A stretch of 64,000 nt of DNA, from the NCBI GenBank assembly GCA_013138735.1, contig WTCE01000039.1:1-64000 (forward strand), in the 5' to 3' direction. This document shows positions 9,954-16,957 of this stretch, piece by piece. The DNA is from Crocinitomix sp. (lineage in GTDB: Bacteria; Bacteroidota; Bacteroidia; Flavobacteriales_D; Crocinitomicaceae). The notes under the pieces were generated by a model that saw only the letters and a list, made by a program, of their open reading frames with translations, was not told where the DNA came from and searched no databases. The position numbers and the translations under genes are program-made. Each line of letters opens with the position of its first letter. The stretch's first letter is position 1.

Positions 9954-9991
9954 AAATAGGCTGTCAAATTAACGACAGCCTATTTTTTTTT
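9954..9991 (+). terminator. Strong rho-independent terminator
   Basis: AAATAGGCTGTC and GACAGCCTATTT form a 12-bp perfect stem around an 8-base loop, followed by a run of T. It starts 21 bases after the stop of the 1369-aa surface protein and separates it from trhO. Confidence 0.95.
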
Positions 9992-10092
9992 ATCCAAAAA
10001 AACCCATCTTTTCGAGTAGCGTACCATATCGAGAAACCCTCAAACCTGACTAATATCACCTTTTTAGACCCCTAACATTATTAGATTTTTAA

Positions 10093-10100
10093 TACCTTTG
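10093..10100 (+). promoter_or_regulatory. -7 promoter box of trhO
   Basis: TACCTTTG matches the Bacteroidota -7 consensus TAnnTTTG, 30 bases before the ATG at 10131. No clear TTTG -33 box is seen. The box overlaps the upstream TTG that would begin the longer reading frame, which argues for the ATG start. Confidence 0.5.
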
Positions 10101-10130
10101 TACCTATTAGTAACTTATATTATTTATAGC

Positions 10131-11162
10131 ATGCAACTGTATAATAAATTAAGTGCTGAGGAAAGAGCCGCTTTGATTGATCAAGCCGGAGAAGATCGTT
10201 TAACGATTTCTTTTTATCAGTACCATCAAATTAAAAACACACAAGTCTTTCGCGACCATTTATTTTTGAATTGGGACCCCATGGGTGTTCTAGGTAGGAT
10301 TTATGTTGCAGATGAGGGTATAAACGCCCAATTATCTATCTCAGCACAAAAATTCAATACCTTCAAAGCACATCTCGACAGCATTGACTTTTTAAAAGAT
10401 GTGCGCTTAAATATCGCTGTTGAGCAAGACAATAAATCCTTTCTTAAACTGAAAATTAAAATCAGAACAAAGATTGTTGCAGATGGCTTAAATGATGATA
10501 CGTTTGATGTTACGGATATTGGAGTCCACCTTAAGGCCAACGCCTTTAATGAAATAATTGAACAAGACAATACCATTTTGATTGACATGCGTAATCATTA
10601 CGAAAGTGAAATTGGACATTTCAAAAATGCCGACACGCCTGACGTGGATACATTTAGAGATTCATTGCCTATTATTACTGAAAGTATAAAAGGGCATGAG
10701 GGTGATCGCAATATTGTAATGTATTGTACGGGTGGAATTCGTTGTGAAAAAGCGAGTGCTTATTTTAAGCATCAAGGATTCAAAAATGTATTTCAATTAG
10801 AAGGTGGAATCATAAACTATGCACGCCAAGTTGATGCTGAAGGTTTAGAAAATAAATTTGTAGGAAAAAACTTTGTCTTTGATCACCGCAAAAGTGAGCG
10901 CATCAGCGAAGACGTCGTTTCAAATTGTCACCAATGCGGAGAAGCGTGCGATACGCATGTGAACTGTGCCAATGAGGCCTGTCATTTATTGTTTATCCAA
11001 TGTGAAAATTGTAATACAAAAATGGACGAATGTTGTTCTGACGATTGTAAGGATGTGCATGGCTTGCCACTTGAAGAACAAAAAGAATTAAGAAAAGGAA
11101 AACACGCTAGTAATAAGATCTTTAAAAAAGGACGATCTGAAGTTTTAAAGTTTAAAAAATGA
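10131..11162 (+). CDS. trhO: tRNA uridine(34) hydroxylase TrhO (YceA-type rhodanese)
   Basis: TrhO performs prephenate-independent, oxygen-dependent 5-hydroxylation of U34 in tRNAs and acts in the cytoplasm. The protein is 343 aa from the ATG at 10131. It has the N-terminal acylphosphatase-like domain (FLNWDPMGVLGRIYVADEGI), a central rhodanese domain with the catalytic loop CTGGIRCEKA (first Cys near residue 199), and a C-terminal Cys-rich tail with about ten cysteines (CHQCGEAC, CENC, ECCSDDC) that likely binds zinc. Length and motif order match the family. A TTG-initiated extension from 10098 overlaps the promoter box and is rejected. It stands alone, upstream of the unrelated paa operon. 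Confidence 0.93.
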   Translation: MQLYNKLSAEERAALIDQAGEDRLTISFYQYHQIKNTQVFRDHLFLNWDPMGVLGRIYVADEGINAQLSISAQKFNTFKAHLDSIDFLKDVRLNIAVEQDNKSFLKLKIKIRTKIVADGLNDDTFDVTDIGVHLKANAFNEIIEQDNTILIDMRNHYESEIGHFKNADTPDVDTFRDSLPIITESIKGHEGDRNIVMYCTGGIRCEKASAYFKHQGFKNVFQLEGGIINYARQVDAEGLENKFVGKNFVFDHRKSERISEDVVSNCHQCGEACDTHVNCANEACHLLFIQCENCNTKMDECCSDDCKDVHGLPLEEQKELRKGKHASNKIFKKGRSEVLKFKK

Positions 11163-11222
11163 CAAATCCTCGCGTAATATTTTTTAGGAAATAAAGGCAA
11201 AAAATTCCTTAGAAAAAACGCT

Positions 11223-11230
11223 TATATTTG
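11223..11230 (+). promoter_or_regulatory. -7 promoter box of the paa operon
   Basis: TATATTTG matches TAnnTTTG and lies 70 bases before paaA. That leaves a leader of about 60 bases containing CCTTCTTTAGACACGAGATA followed by an AAGGAGGGTTT sequence at 11271-11281. No obvious -33 TTTG is present. The leader could pair TCCTTCTTTA with TAAAGGAGG, giving a hairpin (about 11249-11277). Confidence 0.45.
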
Positions 11231-11299
11231 TGTAATTAGGATTCTAAATCCTTCTTTAGACACGAGATAAAGGAGGGTTTAAGTAGAAAAAAATGTAAT

Positions 11300-12229
11300 A
11301 TGGATAAATTCGAAAAGGCGTTTAACGATATTATTGAGAAAGACCTCAAGGTAGAACCAAGAGATTGGATGCCAGAAAAATATCGAAAAACACTCATACG
11401 CCAAGTGTCTCAACACGCACATTCTGAAATCATTGGAATGCAGCCTGAAGGAAACTGGTTATTGCGCGCACCTTCATTAAGATCTAAGCAAGTATTATTG
11501 GCTAAAATTCAAGATGAAGCTGGGCATGGACTATACCTTTATAGTGTTGCTGAAACATTAGGGATATCACGTCAAGAAATGAACGCTCAATTACATTCGG
11601 GCGAAGCAAAATATTCTAGTATTTTTAATTACCCAACATTGACATGGGCAGACATGGGAGCTGTAGGTTGGTTAGTTGATGGTTCTGCAATTGTGAACCA
11701 AGTTTCATTACAAAGAACATCTTATGGCCCATATGCCAGAGGAATGGTTCGTATTTGTAAAGAAGAAAGTTTTCACCAACGCCAAGGCTATGAAATCATG
11801 GTCAAAATGGCGTTTGGAACACCAGAACAAAAGGAAATGGCACAAGATGCTTTGAATCGTTTTTGGGAACCTTCTTTAATGATGTTTGGTCCTCATGATG
11901 CAGATTCAGCGCATTCAAGTCAATCAATGGCTTGGAAAATTAAACGTGAATCAAATGATCATTTGCGCCAACGTTTTATTGATCGTACTGTACCTCAAGC
12001 CGAGTATTTAGGCTTAACAATTCCGGATCCAAATATTAAATGGAATGAAGAAACGGGTCATTATGATCACAGCCCTTTTAATTGGGATGAGTTTTGGAAT
12101 GTGGTAAATGGAAACGGCCCTTGCAACCAAGAGCGTTTAGATCATCATAAAAAAGCACTCAGCGACAACACTTGGGTGCGCGAAGCAGCCGCAGCTTATG
12201 CGGTGAAAACAGAAAATGTAGTAGCATAA
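11300..12229 (+). CDS. paaA: Phenylacetyl-CoA 1,2-epoxidase catalytic subunit PaaA
   Basis: PaaA is the diiron oxygenase subunit of the PaaABC(D)E multicomponent enzyme that epoxidises phenylacetyl-CoA in aerobic phenylacetate degradation. The 309-residue length is the family norm. Diiron ligand motifs are visible: [13 protein letters not shown] (ExxH) and [12 protein letters not shown] (ExxH). Other hallmark segments are [16 protein letters not shown], which carries an early Glu ligand, and the C-terminal [12 protein letters not shown]. It is the first gene of a four-gene cluster paaABCD, 43 bases before paaB. Confidence 0.97.
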   Translation: MDKFEKAFNDIIEKDLKVEPRDWMPEKYRKTLIRQVSQHAHSEIIGMQPEGNWLLRAPSLRSKQVLLAKIQDEAGHGLYLYSVAETLGISRQEMNAQLHSGEAKYSSIFNYPTLTWADMGAVGWLVDGSAIVNQVSLQRTSYGPYARGMVRICKEESFHQRQGYEIMVKMAFGTPEQKEMAQDALNRFWEPSLMMFGPHDADSAHSSQSMAWKIKRESNDHLRQRFIDRTVPQAEYLGLTIPDPNIKWNEETGHYDHSPFNWDEFWNVVNGNGPCNQERLDHHKKALSDNTWVREAAAAYAVKTENVVA

Positions 12230-12272
12230 TTCCTCTTGCATCAAGGCTATCGAGGATAAAAAATAATTAGAA

Positions 12273-12557
12273 ATGGAATCAGGAGATAAAGTTTGGGAAG
12301 TATTTATACAAAAGAAACCCGGTTTAGCATTTAAACATGTGGGCAGTTGTCATGCTTATGACAAAAAAATGGCCATTCAAAATGCGCGCGATTTATATAC
12401 AAGAAGAGGCGAAGGACGCGCTTTGTGGGTTGTTCCTGCTGATGCGATTGTAGCTGTACCCTTAGATGATTCTGAGGCATTTTTCGATCCAGGAGACGAC
12501 AAGGTATACAGACACGCCACTTTTTATAAAACTCCAGATGGAGTAAAATATCTATAA
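12273..12557 (+). CDS. paaB: Phenylacetyl-CoA epoxidase subunit PaaB
   Basis: This small 94-aa subunit bridges PaaA-PaaC units in the epoxidase complex. Recognisable features are WEVFIQKKPGLAFKHVGSCH, then NARDLYTRRGEGRALWVVPA, and the C-terminal DPGDDKVYRHATFYKTPDG. Length is normal. It sits between paaA and paaC with short gaps (43 and 13 bases), consistent with one operon and complex stoichiometry. Confidence 0.96.
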   Translation: MESGDKVWEVFIQKKPGLAFKHVGSCHAYDKKMAIQNARDLYTRRGEGRALWVVPADAIVAVPLDDSEAFFDPGDDKVYRHATFYKTPDGVKYL

Positions 12558-12570
12558 AAAAACATTCAAA

Positions 12571-13323
12571 ATGGATTTAACCATTAAAAATAACGAAGCT
12601 AAATTTTTAGTTCGTTTAGCAGATACATCTTTAATTCTAGGGCAACGACTTGCAGAAATGTGTAGCAATGGTCCTTTTTTAGAAGAGGATATTGCACTGT
12701 CAAATATTTCACTTGACCTTTTTGGACGAGCGGAAGAAATGTACAAAATCATTTGTGATATTGAAGGCAACAACTTTACGCCTGATGATTTAGTGTTTAG
12801 AAGAAATGAACGCGAATATTTCAATATTAAATTAGTTGAACAACCAAATGAGGATTTTGCTTGGGTAATTGTTCGCCAATTTTTGCATGATATTTATGTG
12901 CAAGAGGTATATACGCAACTCTTAAATTCTGAAAACTCAGAGGTTGTTGGATTAGCTCAAAAAGTATTGAAAGAAGTGCGCTATAGCTATATTCATTCTA
13001 AAGATTGGATGGAAAGATTGGGTCTTGGAACCGAAGAGAGCAATGCTAGAGTACAATCGGCTGTTGATCATCAATTAAAATATATCGAAGAAATTTTTGC
13101 CTTTGATGAATTGGACAAAACGTATTTAGCTGACAGCGATCAGTTAAGATCGGTTTGGGAAAATGATGTGAATGCAACCTTGGCAGCTTGTAATCTTGAA
13201 CGTAAAGAAATTATGCCTTTAACAATGCGCGATTTCAGAGATGGATTTCACAGTGAACATATTGGACATTTATTGAGCATAATGCAGTATTTGCCGCGTG
13301 CTTATCCGGATGCAAAATGGTAA
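12571..13323 (+). CDS. paaC: Phenylacetyl-CoA epoxidase structural subunit PaaC
   Basis: PaaC is the non-catalytic ferritin-like partner that stabilises PaaA. The 250-aa all-helical protein has LRLADT-like (LVRLADTSLILGQRLAEMCS), EEDIALSNISLDLFGRAEEM, RQFLHDIYVQ, RYSYIHSKDWMERLG, and the typical C-terminus FHSEHIGHLLSIMQYLPRAY. These are the conserved blocks of the family. It follows paaB by 13 bases. A 114-base gap with no terminator leads to paaD. Confidence 0.96.
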   Translation: MDLTIKNNEAKFLVRLADTSLILGQRLAEMCSNGPFLEEDIALSNISLDLFGRAEEMYKIICDIEGNNFTPDDLVFRRNEREYFNIKLVEQPNEDFAWVIVRQFLHDIYVQEVYTQLLNSENSEVVGLAQKVLKEVRYSYIHSKDWMERLGLGTEESNARVQSAVDHQLKYIEEIFAFDELDKTYLADSDQLRSVWENDVNATLAACNLERKEIMPLTMRDFRDGFHSEHIGHLLSIMQYLPRAYPDAKW

Positions 13324-13437
13324 ACTCGAAACTTGTTCTCGATACATCCTTATCTTTTTGCTCCGCAAAAATTTAAGGATACTCGAACTGACGTACCTCG
13401 AAAGAACATCTTTGTAAAAGCTTAAATAGGATTAATT

Positions 13438-13905
13438 TTGAACACACCAACCGAAAATATTGACCTTTGGGAAATTTTAAAAAAAGTTCCTGACCCTGAA
13501 ATTCCAGCAATTAATTTGGTGGAATTAGGAGTCATTCGTGTGGTTGAAAGATTGGAGAATGATAAATTAAAAATCACAATTACACCTACTTATACAGGTT
13601 GCCCTGCAAAAAAATTATTTGAGGAATTAATTTTAGAGGAATTAGCGAAGCATGGTTATAATGATGTGGAAATAATTTCAAAATTGAACCCAGCTTGGAC
13701 AACAGATTGGCTTTCTAATGAAACAAGAGAGAAACTATTAAAAGATGGAATTTCTCCACCAACAATTGGTGATCGTGTCATTATATGTCCGCAATGTAAA
13801 TCAACAAACACCAAACTACTGAGTCAATTCGGATCAACGCCTTGCCAATCTTTATATAGCTGTAATGATTGTCAAGAGCCCTTCAATTATTTTAAGTGTC
13901 ATTAG
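13438..13905 (+). CDS. paaD: PaaD, MIP18/DUF59 iron-sulfur maturation-type protein
   Basis: PaaD helps mature or activate the phenylacetyl-CoA epoxidase. The 155-aa protein has a DUF59 (MIP18) domain with DPEIPAINLVELGVIR and TPTYTGCPAKKL, then a C-terminal four-Cys zinc motif (ICPQCKS...YSCNDCQEPF). Translation must start at the TTG at 13438: an in-frame TAA sits at 13423-13425 and no ATG or GTG lies between, while later starts would remove the conserved DPEIP block. The stop codon lies inside a GTCCGCC/GGCGGAC palindrome. No paaE reductase follows. Confidence 0.93.
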   Translation: MNTPTENIDLWEILKKVPDPEIPAINLVELGVIRVVERLENDKLKITITPTYTGCPAKKLFEELILEELAKHGYNDVEIISKLNPAWTTDWLSNETREKLLKDGISPPTIGDRVIICPQCKSTNTKLLSQFGSTPCQSLYSCNDCQEPFNYFKCH

Positions 13906-13921
13906 TCCGCCTTTGGCGGAC
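13905..13921. repeat. 17-bp palindrome overlapping the paaD stop codon
   Basis: GTCCGCC-TTT-GGCGGAC is a perfect 7-bp stem with a 3-base loop. It begins on the last base of the paaD stop codon. It lacks a T-run, so it is not a classical terminator. The same TCCGCC..GGCGGA core occurs at 49187-49201, and half of it sits in the terminator at 2169-2201. It may block 3' exonucleases or be a small dispersed element. Confidence 0.6.
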
Positions 13922-14063
13922 AGTCTTGAGTATTTTTAGTGCTTTGCATTGTGCAATAAGACGGATTTCGTAATTGTGTGTAAGAATTCATACTAAATCA
14001 ATTGATAAATAGTAGCTTTAAGTTATACTAACTCAAAATGAGGCAGCAGCTTTTCAACGTTTT

Positions 14064-14444
14064 ATGACGACGAAAGAAAATTATCATTTGACATTCTCTA
14101 AAGTTCGTAGCCGAAATATAGGATTCGTCTACACATGCACGCCAAACGACCCTAGGATTGAAGGCTCCGCGACGCTTTCAAATCTTCTTGAGCACTTAGC
14201 AGATGACGAAGCAAAATTTTTGCTGGAAGAGGTTAATTTAGTTATTAGTGGAGCTGTATTTCAAGATAACTACTCGCTTAACAATGGTGCTCATGTTTGG
14301 GTTGATTTTGAACCTCCAAATGCGCTAATTAGTGATATTCATCTAATCCCTTTAACAGATTTAAAGGAACTATTGGAAGAATGGATCGCTTATGTAGAAT
14401 TGAAAGAACCCGAAAGGTCAAAAATAAAAAAAATAATAAAATAA
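14064..14444 (+). CDS. Hypothetical soluble protein, 126 aa, possibly 5' part of a frameshifted gene
   Basis: I do not recognise the family. The protein is soluble and acidic, with mixed alpha/beta character, and ends in a basic tail (ERSKIKKIIK). It overlaps the next gene by 64 bases. At 14426-14432, in this frame, the sequence reads A AAA AAA, a classical -1 slippery heptamer; slipping there would carry ribosomes into the downstream membrane-protein frame. Alternatively the A-run hides a one-base error or mutation splitting a single gene. A 9-codon ORF (14038-14067) overlaps its start as ATGA. Confidence 0.6.
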   Translation: MTTKENYHLTFSKVRSRNIGFVYTCTPNDPRIEGSATLSNLLEHLADDEAKFLLEEVNLVISGAVFQDNYSLNNGAHVWVDFEPPNALISDIHLIPLTDLKELLEEWIAYVELKEPERSKIKKIIK

Positions 14445-14929
14445 TTTTCATCACCTCCCTTTGTTTTCTGGGGTTATGGATCTTATTCCCTATACTTCGC
14501 TCCATATTTGATTTCGATTTTGCTTCTGATAGTGTCGAGTCTTCCTATCGAGAATTTCTATTCTTCGCTGTGCCTTTTGCTATATTATTGACACTATTTG
14601 GTACTTTGAAAAAAAACGATAGTTTCGATCGTCTTACTTCAATAATTGTTCCAACGGTAACTGTAGCCTTTTCAATTATGGTCGGTATGTTTTTTTCCTT
14701 CGTGCTAGACATGTGTGTTTCTTATGATCGTGAAATACTTTATGAACACAAGTATGACCCTAACACAAAAATTATCGTCCGTGAATTTGGCTGTGGCGCA
14801 ACTGATAGCGGTCCTCCTTCAGTCGGCATATATGAAGTTTCTTATTTTACCTCTTACTTTATTCGTTCAGCTAAAATTGATACGAATGAGATCGATAAAA
14901 GCAATTGGCTTAGAATCCAAGACAATTAA
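14381..14929 (+). CDS. Hypothetical membrane protein, 182 aa, overlapping upstream gene
   Basis: This protein has three or so membrane segments: IIFITSLCFLGLWILFPIL, FLFFAVPFAILLTLFGTL and a third around IVPTVTVAFSIMVGMFFSFV. A C-terminal domain of about 60 residues follows, containing CVSYDREI, REFGCGATDSGPPSV and SYFTSYFIRSAKI. The C-terminal part resembles small DUF5412-like tails, but I cannot assign it. The annotated ATG lies 64 bases inside the preceding gene. The first 20 residues (MDRLCRIERTRKVKNKKNNK) come from that overlap and may not be the true N-terminus if the protein is made by frameshifting. Confidence 0.6.
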   Translation: MDRLCRIERTRKVKNKKNNKIIFITSLCFLGLWILFPILRSIFDFDFASDSVESSYREFLFFAVPFAILLTLFGTLKKNDSFDRLTSIIVPTVTVAFSIMVGMFFSFVLDMCVSYDREILYEHKYDPNTKIIVREFGCGATDSGPPSVGIYEVSYFTSYFIRSAKIDTNEIDKSNWLRIQDN

Positions 14930-15009
14930 ATAACGGTGGAGATTCGTATCAAATCTGAACTTTTAACTAATCGAAGTGTATTTAAGATTAGTATCTTTAA
15001 TCAAAACCT

Positions 15010-15489
15010 ATGAAATTATTTGCCTTTATAACTAGCATCCTTTTTTCTACGTTGTCGATAGCACATCCACACGCAAAAGGTCCAGTTAGTTTAGATTACA
15101 CCTTTGAAAAAAGTGCGAACTCTGATAATGTTATCCAAGTGAATGCCACAATCACCAATCACTCAGATTCACATTTCTATTTTTTATCACAATCATGTAA
15201 TGGCTTAGACTATTATATCACCACAACATCTCCAAAGGCGACCGTCTTTATTTTTATTCATTGCAACCAATCAGTTCCCCAGAAAATGACAATTGCACCA
15301 AACGCAACTTACGCATTCACAACACGCATCACATGCACGGGTAATTTAGAGAAAGTTGGATTAAACTTGGCACTAATTCAGGTCTCAAAATATTATGTTG
15401 TTGATGAAAAATTTATTTCTAAAATCGAAAAAGAACAAAAAATGAATACATTACTTTTGTCTGGCCCTGTTTTGGCGATTCCAAGGTAA
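15010..15489 (+). CDS. Secreted hypothetical protein with Ig-like fold, 159 aa
   Basis: A signal peptide covers residues 1-18 (MKLFAFITSILFSTLSIA) and the mature protein starts HPHAKG. The body alternates beta-strand patterns (VIQVNATITNHSDSHFYFLS) and holds three Cys. The sequence NATITNHSD resembles the first strands of BsuPI/Ig-like proteins that handle non-covalent ligand binding. No catalytic motif is visible. It is preceded by a TATCTTTA sequence at about 14991, close to a -7 box. The function is unknown. Confidence 0.65.
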   Translation: MKLFAFITSILFSTLSIAHPHAKGPVSLDYTFEKSANSDNVIQVNATITNHSDSHFYFLSQSCNGLDYYITTTSPKATVFIFIHCNQSVPQKMTIAPNATYAFTTRITCTGNLEKVGLNLALIQVSKYYVVDEKFISKIEKEQKMNTLLLSGPVLAIPR

Positions 15490-15537
15490 AGGAGTCGTTA
15501 GTTAGAAAATGTAGGCAACTGGCATAAAAATTGAAAA

Positions 15538-16077
15538 ATGAATTACATAATATTTGACTTAGAAGCAACTTGTTGGGATCAATGGGATAAAAGTCAAAAT
15601 GAAACCATTGAAATTGGCGCCGTGCTGGTGAATGAACAAAAGGAAATTGTCTCAGAATTCATGACATTTATCAAACCCATTAAGTTTCCAAATCTAAGTG
15701 AATTTTGTATTGATTTAACTTCAATTCAACAAACAGATGTAGACAAGGCCCCTTATTTTAATGAAGCCATTGAGAAATTTAAAGATTGGTTCGATTTTGA
15801 ATCAGGAGAATACGTTTTATGTTCGTGGGGATTCTATGATAAGAAGCAATTCGAAACGGATTGCGAAGTTCACGGCTTAAATTCAGACTGGGTGAACAAG
15901 CATATTAGCTTAAAACATCAATATGGAAAATTCAAAAAACTAAAACGTGCAATAGGAATGAAAAACGCGTTGAAATTAGAAGGAATTAAATTAGATGGCA
16001 CACACCATAGAGGAATTGATGACGCTCGAAACATAGCCAAGATTTTCATCAAAAACTTCGATCAATGGCAATATTAG
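15538..16077 (+). CDS. DEDDh 3'-5' exonuclease (ERI1/KapD-like)
   Basis: This 179-aa RNase T/DnaQ-type exonuclease has motif I DLEATCWD at the N-terminus (FDLEAT with the catalytic D and E), then EIGAVLVNE. Motif II is around LVCSWGFYDKKQFETD (ExoII Asp region), and motif III is HHRGIDDARNIAKI, with His and Asp of DEDDh. Order and length fit ERI1-like exonucleases that trim structured RNA 3' ends. It stands alone, and its stop codon lies at the start of a heptamer array (ATTAGTC x5). Confidence 0.88.
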   Translation: MNYIIFDLEATCWDQWDKSQNETIEIGAVLVNEQKEIVSEFMTFIKPIKFPNLSEFCIDLTSIQQTDVDKAPYFNEAIEKFKDWFDFESGEYVLCSWGFYDKKQFETDCEVHGLNSDWVNKHISLKHQYGKFKKLKRAIGMKNALKLEGIKLDGTHHRGIDDARNIAKIFIKNFDQWQY

Positions 16078-16107
16078 TCATTAGTCATTAGTCATTAGTC
16101 ATTAGTC
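16073..16107. repeat. Tandem heptamer ATTAGTC x5
   Basis: Five perfect ATTAGTC copies begin inside the exonuclease stop codon. The array is followed by AAAAAACG. A similar stretch, AGTCATTAGTCAAAAAA, occurs at about 51721-51737. Likely a slippage-prone intergenic element. Confidence 0.85.
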
Positions 16108-16274
16108 AAAAAACGAAATATTAGCCTTTGTAAATTGTACAATTCGACGAGCTCAGCGCGGCGCATTGAACATTGACCAAAAACCTTACTTCAACAATTC
16201 CTTCCTAAGCTCTTCAGAAAACTTAAGTATCTTGGAATACTCTGGCAAAAATGCAAGCCGCAGTTTTAACAATG

Positions 16275-16302
16275 AAAAAGGCTGCCAAAAATGACAGCCT
16301 TT
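16275..16302 (-). terminator. Rho-independent terminator for the 144-aa protein
   Basis: On the minus strand, AAAGGCTG pairs with CAGCCTTT around a short loop (TCATTTTTGG) and is followed by TT-rich sequence. It lies about 32 bases after the stop of the small beta-rich protein. Confidence 0.85.
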
Positions 16303-16333
16303 CCTATTAACGGTTATTCTATGCTTACACCAA

Positions 16334-16768
16334 TTATGACTCCGTAATTGGCCCAATTGTATATGTCCCCGTTTGCATCCCACTAGAAACGCTCGTGCTA
16401 GTATCGCTATATTCAAGCGGCGGCACACTTATAGTTTTACTAATTGGGTTATCTACCCAAATGCTTCCTGATTCGAGAAATACGCCAACAGGAGTTAATG
16501 ACATACTTACGTGACCAAATATAAAAACAGCAATATAGTAGTCCAACTTTATATAGGCGCCTTCTGGGATCCCGTCTCCCTTCACGTCATAAATTGCGGT
16601 TAAATTAATATTAACATTTCCTGTTTGAATACCCGTTTTTGGTGCTGTACCAGTTTCAATTGATGTGGGCCAATTCCCGTTTGACAATCCAGAACTTGCA
16701 TCCTCATTTAAAGTTAAAGTATAACCTGAATTGTTGACAACAGTAAATTGTGATGAATATAAAGACAT
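16334..16768 (-). CDS. Small beta-sandwich protein without signal peptide, aegerolysin/ET79-like by eye
   Basis: This 144-aa protein opens with FTVVNNSGYTLTLNEDASSG, followed by GNWPTSIETGTA and a long run of beta-strand patterns. This opening resembles small cytolysin-like beta-sandwich families such as aegerolysins and Bt ET79-type crystal proteins (NxSxxTLTL then G.W..). The resemblance is by eye only. It has no signal peptide and no Cys, and is rich in Gly, Thr and Ser. It is monocistronic with a strong terminator. Alternative readings are a phage tail or fimbrial fragment, or a lectin. Confidence in family is low; confidence that it is a gene is good. Confidence 0.65.
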   Translation of the reverse strand: MSLYSSQFTVVNNSGYTLTLNEDASSGLSNGNWPTSIETGTAPKTGIQTGNVNINLTAIYDVKGDGIPEGAYIKLDYYIAVFIFGHVSMSLTPVGVFLESGSIWVDNPISKTISVPPLEYSDTSTSVSSGMQTGTYTIGPITES

Positions 16769-16957
16769 GATTAAAATGTATTAATTTCCTGCCTACTCTA
16801 TTTAGTTTTCAGCATCCCTAATGTTCATTTGACAATTTTACTGACTTGAACACAGTACAAATTTGAGGGATTCTAGTGCTTTTCTTTAGCGCAAAAACGC
16901 CCCATTTACAAATCAAGTAATTCTACGTAATTCATATTTCGTTAACTTTAAAGCGCT

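Noticed and set aside
10098-10130. Extended TTG start for trhO (and similar extensions for paaI at 36810 and for rho at 54870)
   Set aside because: The extensions lie over promoter or leader sequence and add no conserved residues; the ATGs at 10131, 36903 and 54771 give family-typical N-termini.
16186-16428. 80-aa minus-strand ORF whose end reads LLKLRLAFLPEYSKILKF
   Set aside because: Its body overlaps the antisense of the terminator and the 144-aa gene. The end looks protein-like but lies after the terminator, without a start of its own. Possibly a remnant; not supported as a gene.
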